DNA of 64,000 nt from Hyphomonadaceae bacterium (GTDB taxonomy: Bacteria > Pseudomonadota > Alphaproteobacteria > Caulobacterales > Hyphomonadaceae). Positions 44,198 through 53,610 of this stretch are shown here, in pieces. Under the pieces are notes generated by a model that saw nothing but the letters and a program-made list of their open reading frames with translations, was not told where the DNA came from and searched no databases. The DNA lies in the NCBI GenBank assembly GCA_024742355.1, contig JANSYM010000005.1:186001-250000 (forward strand). Reading direction: 5' to 3'. Each line of letters opens with the position of its first letter. The stretch's first letter is position 1. Position numbers and translations under genes: made by a program.

Positions 44198-45496
44198 ATG
44201 GCAGGTGTTGTGGTTGTCGGCGCTCAATGGGGCGATGAAGGCAAAGGCAAGATTGTGGATTGGCTGTCGCATCGCGCGGACGTCATCGCGCGATTCCAGG
44301 GCGGGCATAACGCCGGACATACGCTGGTCATTGATGGCACCACCTACAAGCTGAACCTGCTGCCCTCCGGCGTTGTGCGCGGGGGTAAGCTCTCGGTCAT
44401 CGGCAATGGTGTTGTGGTCGACCCCTGGCAGCTTCTGTCCGAGCTTGAGGGGATGGAGAAGGCCGGGATTTCCCTGTCACCGGACGATCTCCTGCTCGCG
44501 GAAACGGCCTGCCTGATCCTGCCCTGGCACCGCGACCTTGATGCGGCGCGCGAAGGGGCGGCCAGCGACAAGGCCAAGATTGGCACGACCAAGCGCGGCA
44601 TTGGCCCGGCCTATGAAGACAAAGTCGGACGGCGCGCCATCCGCGTTGCCGACCTCGCTGATGAGGCGGCGCTCGACCAGAAGCTTGAGCGCCTGATCGC
44701 GCACCACGCGCCGCTGCGCACGGGTCTCGGCCTCGACAAGCCGGATGCGGCTGCACTGAAGGCTGAACTGCTGGAGATTGCGCCGAAAGTCCTCGCCTTT
44801 GCCGGCCCGGCCTGGAAAGTACTCGGCGAAAGCCAGAAACTGGGTCGACGGATTCTTTTTGAAGGCGCTCAGGGCGTCATGCTCGATGTCGATCACGGAA
44901 CCTATCCGTTCGTGACCTCCTCTAATGTGGTCTCCGGACAGGCCGCGGCCGGGACCGGGCTCGGCCCGCGCGCCGTGAGCTATGTTCTTGGCCTCGCCAA
45001 AGCCTACACGACGCGCGTCGGAACCGGGCCGTTCCCAACCGAACTGTTCGACGATGTCGGCCAGGGCCTGGGCGAGCGTGGACATGAATTTGGCACCGTG
45101 ACTGGCCGCGCCCGGCGCTGTGGTTGGTTTGACGCGGTCATGGTCCGCCAGGCTTGCGCTGTGTCCGGCGTAGATGGCCTTGCCCTGACCAAGCTCGACG
45201 TGCTCGACGGCATGGACGAGATCAAGGTCTGCACCGGCTACAAGCTCGGTGATGAGGTGCTGGACTATCTGCCGGCCACAGCAGCGGCGCAGGAAGCCGT
45301 GCAGCCGATCTATGAGAGCATGCCGGGCTGGAGTGGTTCGACTCGTGGGGCTCGTTCCTGGAACGATTTGCCAGCTGAAGCGGTGAAATATGTGCGCCGT
45401 CTCGAAGAGCTTGTGGGCAAGCCCTGCGCCCTGGTCTCAACCTCGCCAGAGCGCGAAGACGTCATCCTGATGCGCGACCCGTTCGAGCAGCGTTAG
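44198..45496 (+). CDS. purA: Adenylosuccinate synthetase
   Basis: 432 residues with AGGAG before the ATG. The GTP/IMP site [16 protein letters not shown] is at residues 8-23, GGHNAGHT near 38, [13 protein letters not shown] near 128, [23 protein letters not shown] near 224 and GARSWNDLP at the C-terminal end. All catalytic elements are intact. It joins IMP and aspartate in the first step toward AMP. Monocistronic. Confidence 0.97.
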   Translation: MAGVVVVGAQWGDEGKGKIVDWLSHRADVIARFQGGHNAGHTLVIDGTTYKLNLLPSGVVRGGKLSVIGNGVVVDPWQLLSELEGMEKAGISLSPDDLLLAETACLILPWHRDLDAAREGAASDKAKIGTTKRGIGPAYEDKVGRRAIRVADLADEAALDQKLERLIAHHAPLRTGLGLDKPDAAALKAELLEIAPKVLAFAGPAWKVLGESQKLGRRILFEGAQGVMLDVDHGTYPFVTSSNVVSGQAAAGTGLGPRAVSYVLGLAKAYTTRVGTGPFPTELFDDVGQGLGERGHEFGTVTGRARRCGWFDAVMVRQACAVSGVDGLALTKLDVLDGMDEIKVCTGYKLGDEVLDYLPATAAAQEAVQPIYESMPGWSGSTRGARSWNDLPAEAVKYVRRLEELVGKPCALVSTSPEREDVILMRDPFEQR

Positions 45497-45504
45497 AGCT
45501 GGCT

Positions 45505-45545
45505 TAAAAACCAAACCGCCGACACCTGTTGAGGCATCGGCGGTT
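45505..45545 (-). terminator. Terminator of the phosphate transporter gene
   Basis: AACCGCCGA and TCGGCGGTT pair over 9 bp with a 14-nt loop; read on the minus strand it is followed by TGGTTTTT. On the plus strand it follows purA by 18 bp but lacks a T-run there, so it mainly serves the minus-strand gene. Confidence 0.7.
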
Positions 45546-45575
45546 CTGGAATTTGCTATTCATGTCAGTGCGAAC

Positions 45576-46619
45576 TTAGAAGTTCGGCATCTGTCCCGTG
45601 GCTGCCCAAGGCATGCCGACGGCAAGTATCACACTGATGACCAGGCCGAGGAGCGCCCGGCCAGCATCTGATCCGGCATCCATCAACGCAGCGCCGCGTT
45701 CTCTGAGCGCTGTGACGAAGGAGATCGCCATCTCACGACCGGCGAGCAAGCCGAGGAAGACCCAGGTTGTGCTCATCGGCACATCGTTCAGCTCTTTGAA
45801 GTAGAACAGGACAATGGCGTAGATCAGGTCGACAATGGTCGCCGCGCGGATGTCGGTGGTATGCGTCTTGGAAAGAACGATTTTCTGAATCTCGCCGCCG
45901 CGCACTTTGAAGATATAGGCCATCATGGCTGCCATCAGGACGGCGCCAGCAATGATGACTTCCGGCTTGAACACCATCATCTCGATCGAACCATCCGCCG
46001 CAAAGACGGGTTCACGCGGCATGAAGACGAAAATATTGGCGAAGTCCTGCAGCAACCAGGTCCACCAGAGGAAGCCGGTCGAGGCCCACTGGAACACAGT
46101 CCAGAGGGGATGCAGGCGTTCGTCATCATCGCGTGTTCGGCCAACCCAAACTTCCCAGACGCGGGAAATAATCAGCCAGACCACCGCGCCAGCGCCAAAG
46201 GCGACGACATAACCGGTCAGCGATTTGATCAGCATTTTCGACATCACGCCGTCTGTCGCAGCGCCGCCTGATAGCGCAAACACCGTCAAAACAAGGAATG
46301 TCGTGGACACCGGGATTCCAAACCGGGTGAGGAAAAGCAGCACAATCGGCGGAAGCGCGTGCCACCATTGGATGCCGCCTTCAGGATAAGGAATCTTGTT
46401 CAGCTTGCCGTCGGCAATGTCGCCGCCGCCATAGAATAGCTGAAACATCAGAGCGGCGACCATGATACCTGCGGCGAACAGCCAGAGGATCCACCAGGGT
46501 CGGTGTGCGTTAGAGGCAAGGAATGTCCCGAGCGTCTGAATAGAGTCGTTCGCGATGACCGCATAAGCGGCAAAAACGAATCCAATCAGGGCGAAAATCT
46601 CGTAACCGGCGAGTGTCAT
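45576..46619 (-). CDS. Inorganic phosphate transporter, PiT family
   Basis: 347 residues from ATG 46619, preceded by GAGAG. Eight or nine hydrophobic spans. The PiT hallmarks appear twice in variant form: AVIANDSIQTLGTF near the N-terminus with FGIPVSTTFLVLTVFA, and ELNDVPMSTTWVFLGLLAGRE in the second half. Canonical PiT has N-D-x-A-N and P-V-S-T-T-H, so the His is replaced by Phe/Trp. It is shorter than typical PiT (about 500). Cation-coupled phosphate uptake is likely, but ion and substrate preference could differ. Confidence 0.75.
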   Translation of the reverse strand: MTLAGYEIFALIGFVFAAYAVIANDSIQTLGTFLASNAHRPWWILWLFAAGIMVAALMFQLFYGGGDIADGKLNKIPYPEGGIQWWHALPPIVLLFLTRFGIPVSTTFLVLTVFALSGGAATDGVMSKMLIKSLTGYVVAFGAGAVVWLIISRVWEVWVGRTRDDDERLHPLWTVFQWASTGFLWWTWLLQDFANIFVFMPREPVFAADGSIEMMVFKPEVIIAGAVLMAAMMAYIFKVRGGEIQKIVLSKTHTTDIRAATIVDLIYAIVLFYFKELNDVPMSTTWVFLGLLAGREMAISFVTALRERGAALMDAGSDAGRALLGLVISVILAVGMPWAATGQMPNF

Positions 46620-46822
46620 GGCGTCTCTCTCAAGTTTGCCCGGCAGAACCGCGTTCGCCCGTTCGCTAACTGGTAACTTGCGCCAAATCAATCGTCGTAA
46701 TCGCCTGATTTACAGGGAAATGCAGCCACAGGGTGCGGCAGGTTGTCACCCCCAAAACCGCCGGAAATCCGGTTGTTTCAGAATGTTTCATCCGTGTGCT
46801 GAATATCTAGGCGTGCTTGATT

Positions 46823-47605
46823 TTATTGCGCCACCCAGCCGCCATCCATGCTGAGAATGGCGCCATTGATACCATCCCCGCCCGGCGAACACAGGAAAGA
46901 CGCGAACGCGCCAATCTGTTCCGAGGTCACGAATTCCTTGGTCGGTTGCGCCGCCAACAAGACATCGCGCTTCACTTCCTCTTCTGTAATGCCGCGCGCC
47001 TTTGCCGTATCCGCGACCTGGTTCTCGACCAGAGGCGTATAGACATAGCCAGGACAAATCGCGTTGCAGCGCACGCCATGCTCCGCACCTTCCAGCGCCA
47101 CGACTTTTGTGAGGCCGGCAATGCCATGCTTGGCGGCGACATAAGCAGATTTGTAAGGAGAGGCGACCAGCGCGTGGGCTGACGCGGTATTGATGATACG
47201 TCCCCATCCCTTCTCCTTCATCCCGGCGATGGCCATGCGGGTCGTGTGGAAAGCCGCAGACAGATTGAGCGCGATGATCAGATCCCATCGACTGACCGGA
47301 AAATCCTCGATCGGCGAGACATGCTGCACTCCGGCATTATTGACCAGGATATCGGCGCCGCCAAAATCGCGCGCGACATAGCCCATCAATCCTTCAATCG
47401 CGTCAGGGTCGGTCAGGTTGGCGCCGGAAAACCCGACCTTCACACCATAAGCGTCTTGAAATTCGGCTTTGAGTTTCTCGACCTCTTCGTCACTGGCGAG
47501 GCCACTCAAAACCACGTCAGCGCCCTGTTCTGCCAGAGATTTTGCGATTCCAAGTCCGATTCCGCTGGTCGACCCTGTGACCAAAGCGGTTTTTCCTTTG
47601 AGCAT
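46823..47605 (-). CDS. bdhA: 3-hydroxybutyrate dehydrogenase (SDR)
   Basis: 260 residues from ATG 47605, preceded by AAGGA; upstream Mets are rejected. NAD-binding TGSTSGIGLGIAKSLAEQG is near residues 10-28, NNAGVQHVSPIEDFP near 88, the catalytic Ser in NTASAHALVASPYKSAYVAAKHG with Tyr-x-x-x-Lys, and the end SMDGGWVAQ is typical. The H-V-S-P-I and A-H-A-L-V-A-S segments match BdhA, which oxidises D-3-hydroxybutyrate to acetoacetate in PHB use. Divergent from the DUF350-like gene. Confidence 0.92.
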   Translation of the reverse strand: MLKGKTALVTGSTSGIGLGIAKSLAEQGADVVLSGLASDEEVEKLKAEFQDAYGVKVGFSGANLTDPDAIEGLMGYVARDFGGADILVNNAGVQHVSPIEDFPVSRWDLIIALNLSAAFHTTRMAIAGMKEKGWGRIINTASAHALVASPYKSAYVAAKHGIAGLTKVVALEGAEHGVRCNAICPGYVYTPLVENQVADTAKARGITEEEVKRDVLLAAQPTKEFVTSEQIGAFASFLCSPGGDGINGAILSMDGGWVAQ

Positions 47606-47685
47606 TTTTAGTCCTTCTGCCTTGAGTGCGTGAGCGGCCTTGGTTAGAGCATTTGCGGGTGGCTTAACAGGCAAGAGTGACAACA

Positions 47686-48117
47686 ATGACGGCAACGCTA
47701 AGAGCATTTCGCGAGGGCTTCCCCGATTTCCTCCTCATGACAGGAACAGCTGGAGTCCTTCTGGTGGTGGCGGCCACCATCTACATCCTGCTCACGCCCT
47801 GGAAGGAATTGGCGCTCGTGCGCGGCGGCAATGGCGCCGCTGGTTTGGCTCTATCAGGCGCGATCGCCGGGCTGGCGATCCCAATCGCCTCCTGCCTCGC
47901 CTCCAGCCTGACCTTGCTCGACCTTCTGGTCTGGGGGGTCGTTGCCCTCCTCCTGCAATTGCTGACCTATCGCATTATCGACATGATCTTGCGCGATATA
48001 CCGACACGGATTCAGAATGACGAGGCCGGTGCCGCGATCGTTCTGATCGCCGCGAAGCTGTCCGCAGCGATGATTCTCGCGGCCGGTTTGTGGGACCCGA
48101 ATATCGGGCGCGTATAG
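47686..48117 (+). CDS. DUF350-like four-helix membrane protein
   Basis: 143 residues from ATG 47686; a GTG nine bases earlier is an alternative. Four hydrophobic spans (about 17-36, 50-75, 79-100, 114-135), a conserved-looking GNGAAGLALSGAIAGLAIPIASCLASS and a charged ILRDIPTRIQNDE loop match DUF350-type proteins. Role unknown. It precedes the trypsin-like protease gene by 15 bp, so the two form an operon. Confidence 0.68.
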   Translation: MTATLRAFREGFPDFLLMTGTAGVLLVVAATIYILLTPWKELALVRGGNGAAGLALSGAIAGLAIPIASCLASSLTLLDLLVWGVVALLLQLLTYRIIDMILRDIPTRIQNDEAGAAIVLIAAKLSAAMILAAGLWDPNIGRV

Positions 48118-48132
48118 GAAGGACTGTCACCG

Positions 48133-48957
48133 GTGCTGAGATGGATTCCCGACTGGATACTCTATGCCCTGGCGCTGGGCGTTGTGCTTTGGGCGGTCTT
48201 CTCTGAAGGCTCCGACAATGCCCCACCACCGCCACCCGAGGCGATCCAGCAGGAAGGCGCGATGCTGCCGCCGCCGTCGGCCTTTGATGAGCGGGTCCTG
48301 GTTCAGGTCACCGCGCCGAAAAGCGGCATTGGTACCGCCTTCGCGATCAACGGTAATGGTCAGTGGCTTACCGCCAGACATGTGGTTGAAGGTTGCGCCG
48401 AAGTCTCGCTTCTGGTGGCCCCGGATCAGTATGCGCCAGCGCGCAGCGTGGTCGTGTCTGAAAAATATGATCTCGCCCTGATCGAAACCGAAACCAGTCC
48501 CAATCCGGCGCCGCTCAACACGACAAATGACCTGCGTATCGGCGCCTATGGCTTTCATGTTGGCTATCCGCAAGGCCGTCCTGGCGAGGCTGCGTCGCGC
48601 CTGATGGCGCGCTCCAACCTGATTTCGCGCGGACAGCGCTCCAATCGCGAATCCGTTCTCGCCTGGGCCGAAACCGGTCGCACACGCGGATTGCTGGGCT
48701 CGCTCGGCGGCCTTAGCGGTGGACCCGTCTATGATCAGCACGGCAATGTGCGCGGCGTGATTGTCGCCGAAAGCGCGCGCCGCGGCCGAATCTATACCGC
48801 AGCGCCGGAAACGGTGGCGAAATTCATCAAGGCCACTGGCGTCGAGACGATTGGTGAGGAACCCCGGAACTTCTCCAAGGAGACTTATGGCCACGAAGCC
48901 GATCATGCCCGCCGCAATCTGCAAGTCGTCAAAGTCGCCTGCAGCGTGAAAGAATAG
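48133..48957 (+). CDS. Membrane-anchored trypsin-like serine protease
   Basis: 274 residues from GTG 48133, with AGGAAGGA upstream. An N-terminal signal anchor (WILYALALGVVLWAVF) and a proline run (PPPPPE) precede the protease fold. The catalytic triad is His in WLTARHVVEGC (about residue 82), Asp in SEKYDLALIETE (about 115) and Ser in GGLSGGPVYD (about 196). No PDZ domain. It faces the periplasm and resembles DegP-like stress proteases reduced to the catalytic core. Five base pairs before pyrF. Confidence 0.85.
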   Translation: MLRWIPDWILYALALGVVLWAVFSEGSDNAPPPPPEAIQQEGAMLPPPSAFDERVLVQVTAPKSGIGTAFAINGNGQWLTARHVVEGCAEVSLLVAPDQYAPARSVVVSEKYDLALIETETSPNPAPLNTTNDLRIGAYGFHVGYPQGRPGEAASRLMARSNLISRGQRSNRESVLAWAETGRTRGLLGSLGGLSGGPVYDQHGNVRGVIVAESARRGRIYTAAPETVAKFIKATGVETIGEEPRNFSKETYGHEADHARRNLQVVKVACSVKE

Positions 48958-48962
48958 ACCCC

Positions 48963-49844
48963 ATGTTCGCTGATCGATTGATTGCCGCCACTCGCGCGCA
49001 CGGCCCCTTATGCGTGGGGATCGATCCACATGCCGGGCGCATCCCGGCTTTGTTTGGCGGCGACACGCCGGACGGTCTCGAAAACTGGGGTCGTGCCGTG
49101 GTCGAGGCCGCTGCCGGACGCGCCGGCATTGTAAAACCCCAGGCCGGCTTGTTTGAACGCCATGGCTGGCAGGGCATGCGCGCGCTCGCCAATGTCTGCG
49201 CCGCCGCCAAGGAGCGCGGCCTGATTGTGCTGATGGACGCCAAGCGCGGCGATATCGGCTCCACCGCCGAAGGCTATGCTCAGGCTTATCTCGCGGCCGA
49301 CGCGCCGTTTGCCTGCGACGCCCTCACGGTGAATCCATATATGGGGCTGGATACACTTGAGCCGCATGTGCGAGCAGCAGAAGCCTCCGGAAAAGGCGTG
49401 ATTGTGCTGGCGCGGACCAGCAATCCTGGAAGCGCCGATTATCAGGCCCGAGACCTGGAAGGCGCGCCGCTATACGCACGCGTCGTCGAGAGCCTGGCAC
49501 CCATGATGGAGCGCCTCCAAGGCGAGAGCGGTTGGTCAGGCCTGATGCTGGTCACCGGCGCCACTGGCCCGGACGAAGCTCGCCAATTGAGAGACCTTGC
49601 GCCAAGCGCATTGTTCCTGGTTCCTGGCTATGGCGCACAAGGCGCCGGGGCGCGCGAAGCGATGGCTGGATTTGTCCCAGCAGGGCAGGGCGGCAACCGG
49701 CTCGAAGGCGGCTGTGTCAACGCGTCCCGTTCTCTGACCTTCCCGTCGGGAACCGAAAACGCGGATACGATTGACGCCTGGCAGGACAAGGTCGCTGAAG
49801 CCATCGAAGCGGCCCAGGCCGATTTGATGAGCGCAACACCCTAG
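48963..49844 (+). CDS. pyrF: Orotidine 5'-phosphate decarboxylase (type 2)
   Basis: 293 residues, the longer bacterial PyrF subtype. CVGIDPHAGRIP near residue 17, KPQAGLFERHGWQGM, the catalytic LMDAKRGDIGSTAEGYAQAYL (about 94-114), ALTVNPYMGLD, MLVTGATGPDEARQLRDLAP and FLVPGYGAQGAG are all present. It makes UMP in pyrimidine synthesis. It probably shares a transcript with the protease and DUF350-like gene. A short TAGGG/CCCTA hairpin follows the stop. Confidence 0.95.
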   Translation: MFADRLIAATRAHGPLCVGIDPHAGRIPALFGGDTPDGLENWGRAVVEAAAGRAGIVKPQAGLFERHGWQGMRALANVCAAAKERGLIVLMDAKRGDIGSTAEGYAQAYLAADAPFACDALTVNPYMGLDTLEPHVRAAEASGKGVIVLARTSNPGSADYQARDLEGAPLYARVVESLAPMMERLQGESGWSGLMLVTGATGPDEARQLRDLAPSALFLVPGYGAQGAGAREAMAGFVPAGQGGNRLEGGCVNASRSLTFPSGTENADTIDAWQDKVAEAIEAAQADLMSATP

Positions 49845-49965
49845 GGCTTTTACCCTAACTTTCCGCCGCGTCCCACCTCGACACGCGCGCTATTTTGCCT
49901 AGTCTTGCCGCCATTGAGCAGCGCACAAGACGCTGAATGGCAGTGAGGAAACGAGGAAAACACAC

Positions 49966-52149
49966 ATGAAACCGCTTCATCTGGCGGCCCTGGCGGCCGC
50001 GTCTGTGTTTGCATTGGCCGCTTGTTCGGGCGGGCAAGACGCGGACACCCCGGCGACCGAAACCGAGGTCGAAACCGCCGTCTTCGCCGATGTCACCGAT
50101 GACCGGCTCGACAATGCGGCAGCGACGCCCGAGGAATGGCTGAGCTATGGGTTTGACCGGGAAGAGACCCGTCACTCGCCTTTGACCGGTATCTCGACCG
50201 AAAATGTCGCCGATCTGGGCGTGGCCTGGACATATGACCTGGCAACTTCGCGCGGTGTGGAATCCACACCGATCGTGATTGACGGCACCATGTACGTCAC
50301 CTCGGCCTGGTCGGTGGTTTATGCCCTCGATGCTAAGACTGGCGAAGAGGTGTGGGTTTACGACCCGGATGTGGACCGCGCCGTCGGCGTCAATGCCTGC
50401 TGCGATGTCGTGAATCGCGGGGTCGCTGTCTATGATGGCAAACTCTATCTCGGCGTGATTGACGGCCGGGTTGAAGCGCTCGACGCCAAGACCGGCGACG
50501 TGATCTGGTCAACCGTCACGGTCGATCAGTCCAAACCCTATACAATTACCGGTGCACCGCGCGTGGTCGATGGCAAGGTCCTGATCGGCAATGGCGGCGC
50601 AGAGCTGGGTGTGCGCGGTTACCTGAATGCGCTCGACGCCGACACAGGCGAGCTGATCTGGCGCTTCTACACCGTGCCCAGCGCCGACAAGCAACCAGAT
50701 GGCGCCGCGTCTGACAGCGCCTTCGAACAGGTCGGCAATGTCACCTGGGGCGATACAGGCGCCTGGATGACCGATGGCGGCGGCGGCACCGTCTGGGACT
50801 CAATCATCTATGATGAGGTCAATGACAGCGTGATCTTCGGCGTTGGCAACGGCTCACCCTGGAACCAGCGCCTGCGCGATCCGTCCGGCCTCGACAATCT
50901 CTTCCTGTCCTCAATCGTCGCAGTGGATGCGGATACGGGAGAGTATAAGTGGCACTTCCAGACCACGCCGGGCGACAATTGGGATTATACAGCAACACAA
51001 ACCCTGATCATCGCCACGTTGCCGCTCGGCGATGATGGCGCCGATCGGCGTGTCGTCATGCAGGCCCCGAAGAATGGCTTCTTCTATGTCATCGATGCGG
51101 GAACGGGTGAATTTATCTCTGGCAACAATTATGTGCCGGTAAACTGGGCCACTGGCCTCGCTGAAGATGGCCGCCCGGTCGAAGTGCCTGAGGCCCGCTA
51201 CGCCGATATCCCTTATCTTCAAACCCCGGGCCCATTGGGAGGCCACAATTGGCACCCCATGGCGTTCAACCCGGACGTTGGCCTCGCCTATATTCCAGCA
51301 CAGGAAATCCCGCAGGCTTATGCCACTGACCCGCGGTTTCAGGACAATTCGGCCAAATGGAATACAGGTGCTGATTTCGCGGCGGGTGTCCCACAAGTGC
51401 TGCCAGGTGAGGTCACCAAATTCCTCCGCTCAGGTCTCAAAGGACGCCTGATCGCCTGGGATCCTGTGGCGCAGGAGGCCCGATGGACGGTCGAACATCC
51501 TGGCCCATGGAATGGCGGCGTCTTGTCGACCGCAGGCGGCGTGGTGTTCCAGGGCAAGCTGAACGGAGACTTTGTCGCTTATGATGCCGCGACGGGGGAG
51601 ACATTGTGGTCGGCCGGCGTGAAATCCGGCGCCGCCTCTGGCCCAGGCACGTATGAGATTGACGGCGAACAATACGTCACCATTACCACCGGTTGGGGGT
51701 CAGCCTATTTGCTGGCCACCGGCGCGATCGCAGTGCCGGAAGCATTGCCCCCGTCAGTTGGCAAAGTCGTGACCTTCAAGATTGGCGGAGACGCCGAAAT
51801 TGCCGACATCGATGTTGCGGTGGTAGATCCGACGCCCAAAACGGATGAGTTCGGGTCAGACCAGCAATTGGCCGACGGGCTCGTTCAATATGCGCGCAAC
51901 TGCACGGTCTGCCACGGCCCGTTTGCCGCGAGCGCCGGCGTGCTGCCGGATCTTCGCTGGTCCACTTACACGACAAGCGCAGAGGCCTGGAAAGGCGTCC
52001 TGGTTGATGGCAATCTTCAGTCGCTCGGCATGGTTTCGTTCGCTGATGTCCTGTCCGAAGACGAGGTCGAAGCGATACGCGCCTATGTTGTCCAGCAGGC
52101 GCACAATTCTGAAGGCCTGGCCGCGGATGCGGGTGGCGGCAGTCAGTAA
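49966..52149 (+). CDS. PQQ-dependent quinohemoprotein alcohol dehydrogenase, lipoprotein
   Basis: 727 residues. The signal peptide ends in a lipobox (LAACSGG, Cys about 23). An eight-bladed propeller spans roughly 45-590, with tryptophan-docking repeats such as ALDAKTGEEVWVYD. The vicinal disulfide Cys145-Cys146 lies over PQQ. The catalytic Asp340 in PGDNWDYTATQ is followed two residues later by Thr, not the Asp of lanthanide enzymes, so Ca2+ is expected. The C-terminal cytochrome c has CTVCH (646-650). It oxidises alcohols and passes electrons to the respiratory chain. No PQQ synthesis genes are in the window. Confidence 0.92.
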   Translation: MKPLHLAALAAASVFALAACSGGQDADTPATETEVETAVFADVTDDRLDNAAATPEEWLSYGFDREETRHSPLTGISTENVADLGVAWTYDLATSRGVESTPIVIDGTMYVTSAWSVVYALDAKTGEEVWVYDPDVDRAVGVNACCDVVNRGVAVYDGKLYLGVIDGRVEALDAKTGDVIWSTVTVDQSKPYTITGAPRVVDGKVLIGNGGAELGVRGYLNALDADTGELIWRFYTVPSADKQPDGAASDSAFEQVGNVTWGDTGAWMTDGGGGTVWDSIIYDEVNDSVIFGVGNGSPWNQRLRDPSGLDNLFLSSIVAVDADTGEYKWHFQTTPGDNWDYTATQTLIIATLPLGDDGADRRVVMQAPKNGFFYVIDAGTGEFISGNNYVPVNWATGLAEDGRPVEVPEARYADIPYLQTPGPLGGHNWHPMAFNPDVGLAYIPAQEIPQAYATDPRFQDNSAKWNTGADFAAGVPQVLPGEVTKFLRSGLKGRLIAWDPVAQEARWTVEHPGPWNGGVLSTAGGVVFQGKLNGDFVAYDAATGETLWSAGVKSGAASGPGTYEIDGEQYVTITTGWGSAYLLATGAIAVPEALPPSVGKVVTFKIGGDAEIADIDVAVVDPTPKTDEFGSDQQLADGLVQYARNCTVCHGPFAASAGVLPDLRWSTYTTSAEAWKGVLVDGNLQSLGMVSFADVLSEDEVEAIRAYVVQQAHNSEGLAADAGGGSQ

Positions 52150-52515
52150 TCAGACGACGAAAAGACCCAGTTCTTTCTGTTTCTTCTTGGACAAGCCATC
52201 GGCGACCAGCCGGTGGCTTGTTTCTATATAGGCCTTGAGGTCCCCATCCTTGAGACCCGGCTCGGCATAGTGCTGGATCCACTTCATCCCGCGCGAGGCG
52301 AGATAAGGGGCCGGGCGCAGGCCGGGCTGTTCCTGGAGAATTTCAAACGATAAAGGCGTCACCTTGAAAGTGACGGCAAAGAAATCCTCGTCGCCCCACC
52401 CGGCCACGGCAAACACTTTGCCGCCTACCTTCCAGACATGACTGCCGCCCCACTGCACCACCCGGCTGGTTGCCGTCAGGCCGGCGCAAAAATCATTATA
52501 TTCATCCAGGGTCAT
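52150..52515 (-). CDS. MmcQ/YjbR family protein
   Basis: 121 residues from ATG 52515 (weak ribosome site). The CyaY-like MmcQ/YjbR fold reads SRVVQWGGSHVWKVGGKVFAVAGWGDEDFFAVTFKVTPLSFEILQE, followed by PAPYLASRGMKWIQHY and a helical SHRLVADGLSKKKQKELG end. Often described as DNA-binding, but the function is not established. Stop abuts that of the convergent alcohol dehydrogenase. Confidence 0.85.
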   Translation of the reverse strand: MTLDEYNDFCAGLTATSRVVQWGGSHVWKVGGKVFAVAGWGDEDFFAVTFKVTPLSFEILQEQPGLRPAPYLASRGMKWIQHYAEPGLKDGDLKAYIETSHRLVADGLSKKKQKELGLFVV

Positions 52516-52600
52516 AAAAAGACCATGACAAGGATTAGACTGCACTTCAATCACCGCTGAATTGAGGTTACGGTAACTTAACGCCAGTGAGGGGCTGTAC

Positions 52601-53137
52601 ATGCACATCATCATCGGACTGCTTGGAATCCTTGGCTTTATCGCTGTCTGGTATTGGCGGCTAAAGATGCTTCAGGACGTGGCACGGGATGGGCGCAAAG
52701 TTGCTGAAACCGTCGCCAACCTGCCGCGAAAGATGCGATTCAAGCACAGATCCGGCAAAGGCGGCCTCGCCGTCGTCGACGATCCGCGTGAAGCCGCGGC
52801 GATCCTGATGCTCGAGATTGCGCAGGCGCGCGGCACTCTGACGGAGAAACAGGAAGCCGCCATTCGCGGTGAAATCATGCATCATTTCGAGTTTCCCGAA
52901 GGCGACGCCAATGAACTCATTGCGCAGGCTGGCTGGCTCTCGCGCAATGCTGGCGCCAGCCATGTCGTGATGTCGAAAATGACCGATTTCGTCCGCAAGA
53001 GTGCGGGCATGACCAATAAGGAACTGGTCGATCTCGATGGTATGCTGGTCACCGTGTCAGAAGCCGAAGGCGATCCGACACCGAGCCAGCTCGACTTGCT
53101 GGTTATCTATCGCGAGAAAACCGGGCTGCGGGTCTAG
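52601..53137 (+). CDS. TerB-like domain protein with membrane anchor
   Basis: 178 residues. One N-terminal helix (IIIGLLGILGFIAVWYW) is followed by a basic linker and an all-helical TerB-like domain: DDPREAAAILMLEIAQARGTLTEKQEAAIRGEIMHHFEF, then ANELIAQAGWLSRN. TerB-like proteins occur with tellurite resistance and with many stress modules, but here there is no ter operon. Function unknown. Shares a CTAG stop overlap with the next, convergent gene. Confidence 0.65.
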   Translation: MHIIIGLLGILGFIAVWYWRLKMLQDVARDGRKVAETVANLPRKMRFKHRSGKGGLAVVDDPREAAAILMLEIAQARGTLTEKQEAAIRGEIMHHFEFPEGDANELIAQAGWLSRNAGASHVVMSKMTDFVRKSAGMTNKELVDLDGMLVTVSEAEGDPTPSQLDLLVIYREKTGLRV

Positions 53138-53610
53138 GCACCGCTCAGGTTTGCGAGCACGTCAGATGCATCATAAGCATTGGCGCTGTCAGGCTTCTGA
53201 CCGCTACCGGTAATGATCTCCATGACATGTTCCACCGGTCCGGATGATCCACCGAGCGGCAGCGCGATGCCGACACCGAGACCTACACTCGACCGCCCGC
53301 CTGAACTCGACGCACCGCCAATCGAAACGGACGACCCGCCGCCACCGGCGAGTTCGCCCGTGTCGGAATAGGCCGTCGTCACCAGGAACCACTCGTCGCC
53401 ATTCTCCAACGTCACTTCCGCAGCGCGGCGCAAGGCGCGGCTGCGCGCCACGTCCATCGAATTGTCACGATAGGCGACGCGGAAGCGATTGTTCTCAATC
53501 GGCTGAACGGAATAGCCCTTGGCACTGTCCGAACTTGCCGGTCCATACGGGACACTGGTCGCGCACGCCCCCAGAAGAGCCAATGCTGATACTGCAATCC
53601 ACTTAGTCAT
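53134..53610 (-). CDS. CC0125/CC1285-type lipoprotein
   Basis: 158 residues from ATG 53610 (AGGAT upstream). Lipobox LLGAC with Cys about residue 15. The segment GYSVQPIENNRFRVAYRDNSMDVARSRALRRAAEVTLENGDEWFLV follows the pattern of the Caulobacter CC0125/CC1285 lipoprotein family. A Gly/Ser-rich part (GGGGSSVSIGGASSSGGRSS) and a hydrophobic GVGIALPLGG follow. Envelope location; role unknown. The start overlaps the stop of the upstream lipoprotein gene by 8 bp. Confidence 0.75.
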   Translation of the reverse strand: MTKWIAVSALALLGACATSVPYGPASSDSAKGYSVQPIENNRFRVAYRDNSMDVARSRALRRAAEVTLENGDEWFLVTTAYSDTGELAGGGGSSVSIGGASSSGGRSSVGLGVGIALPLGGSSGPVEHVMEIITGSGQKPDSANAYDASDVLANLSGA

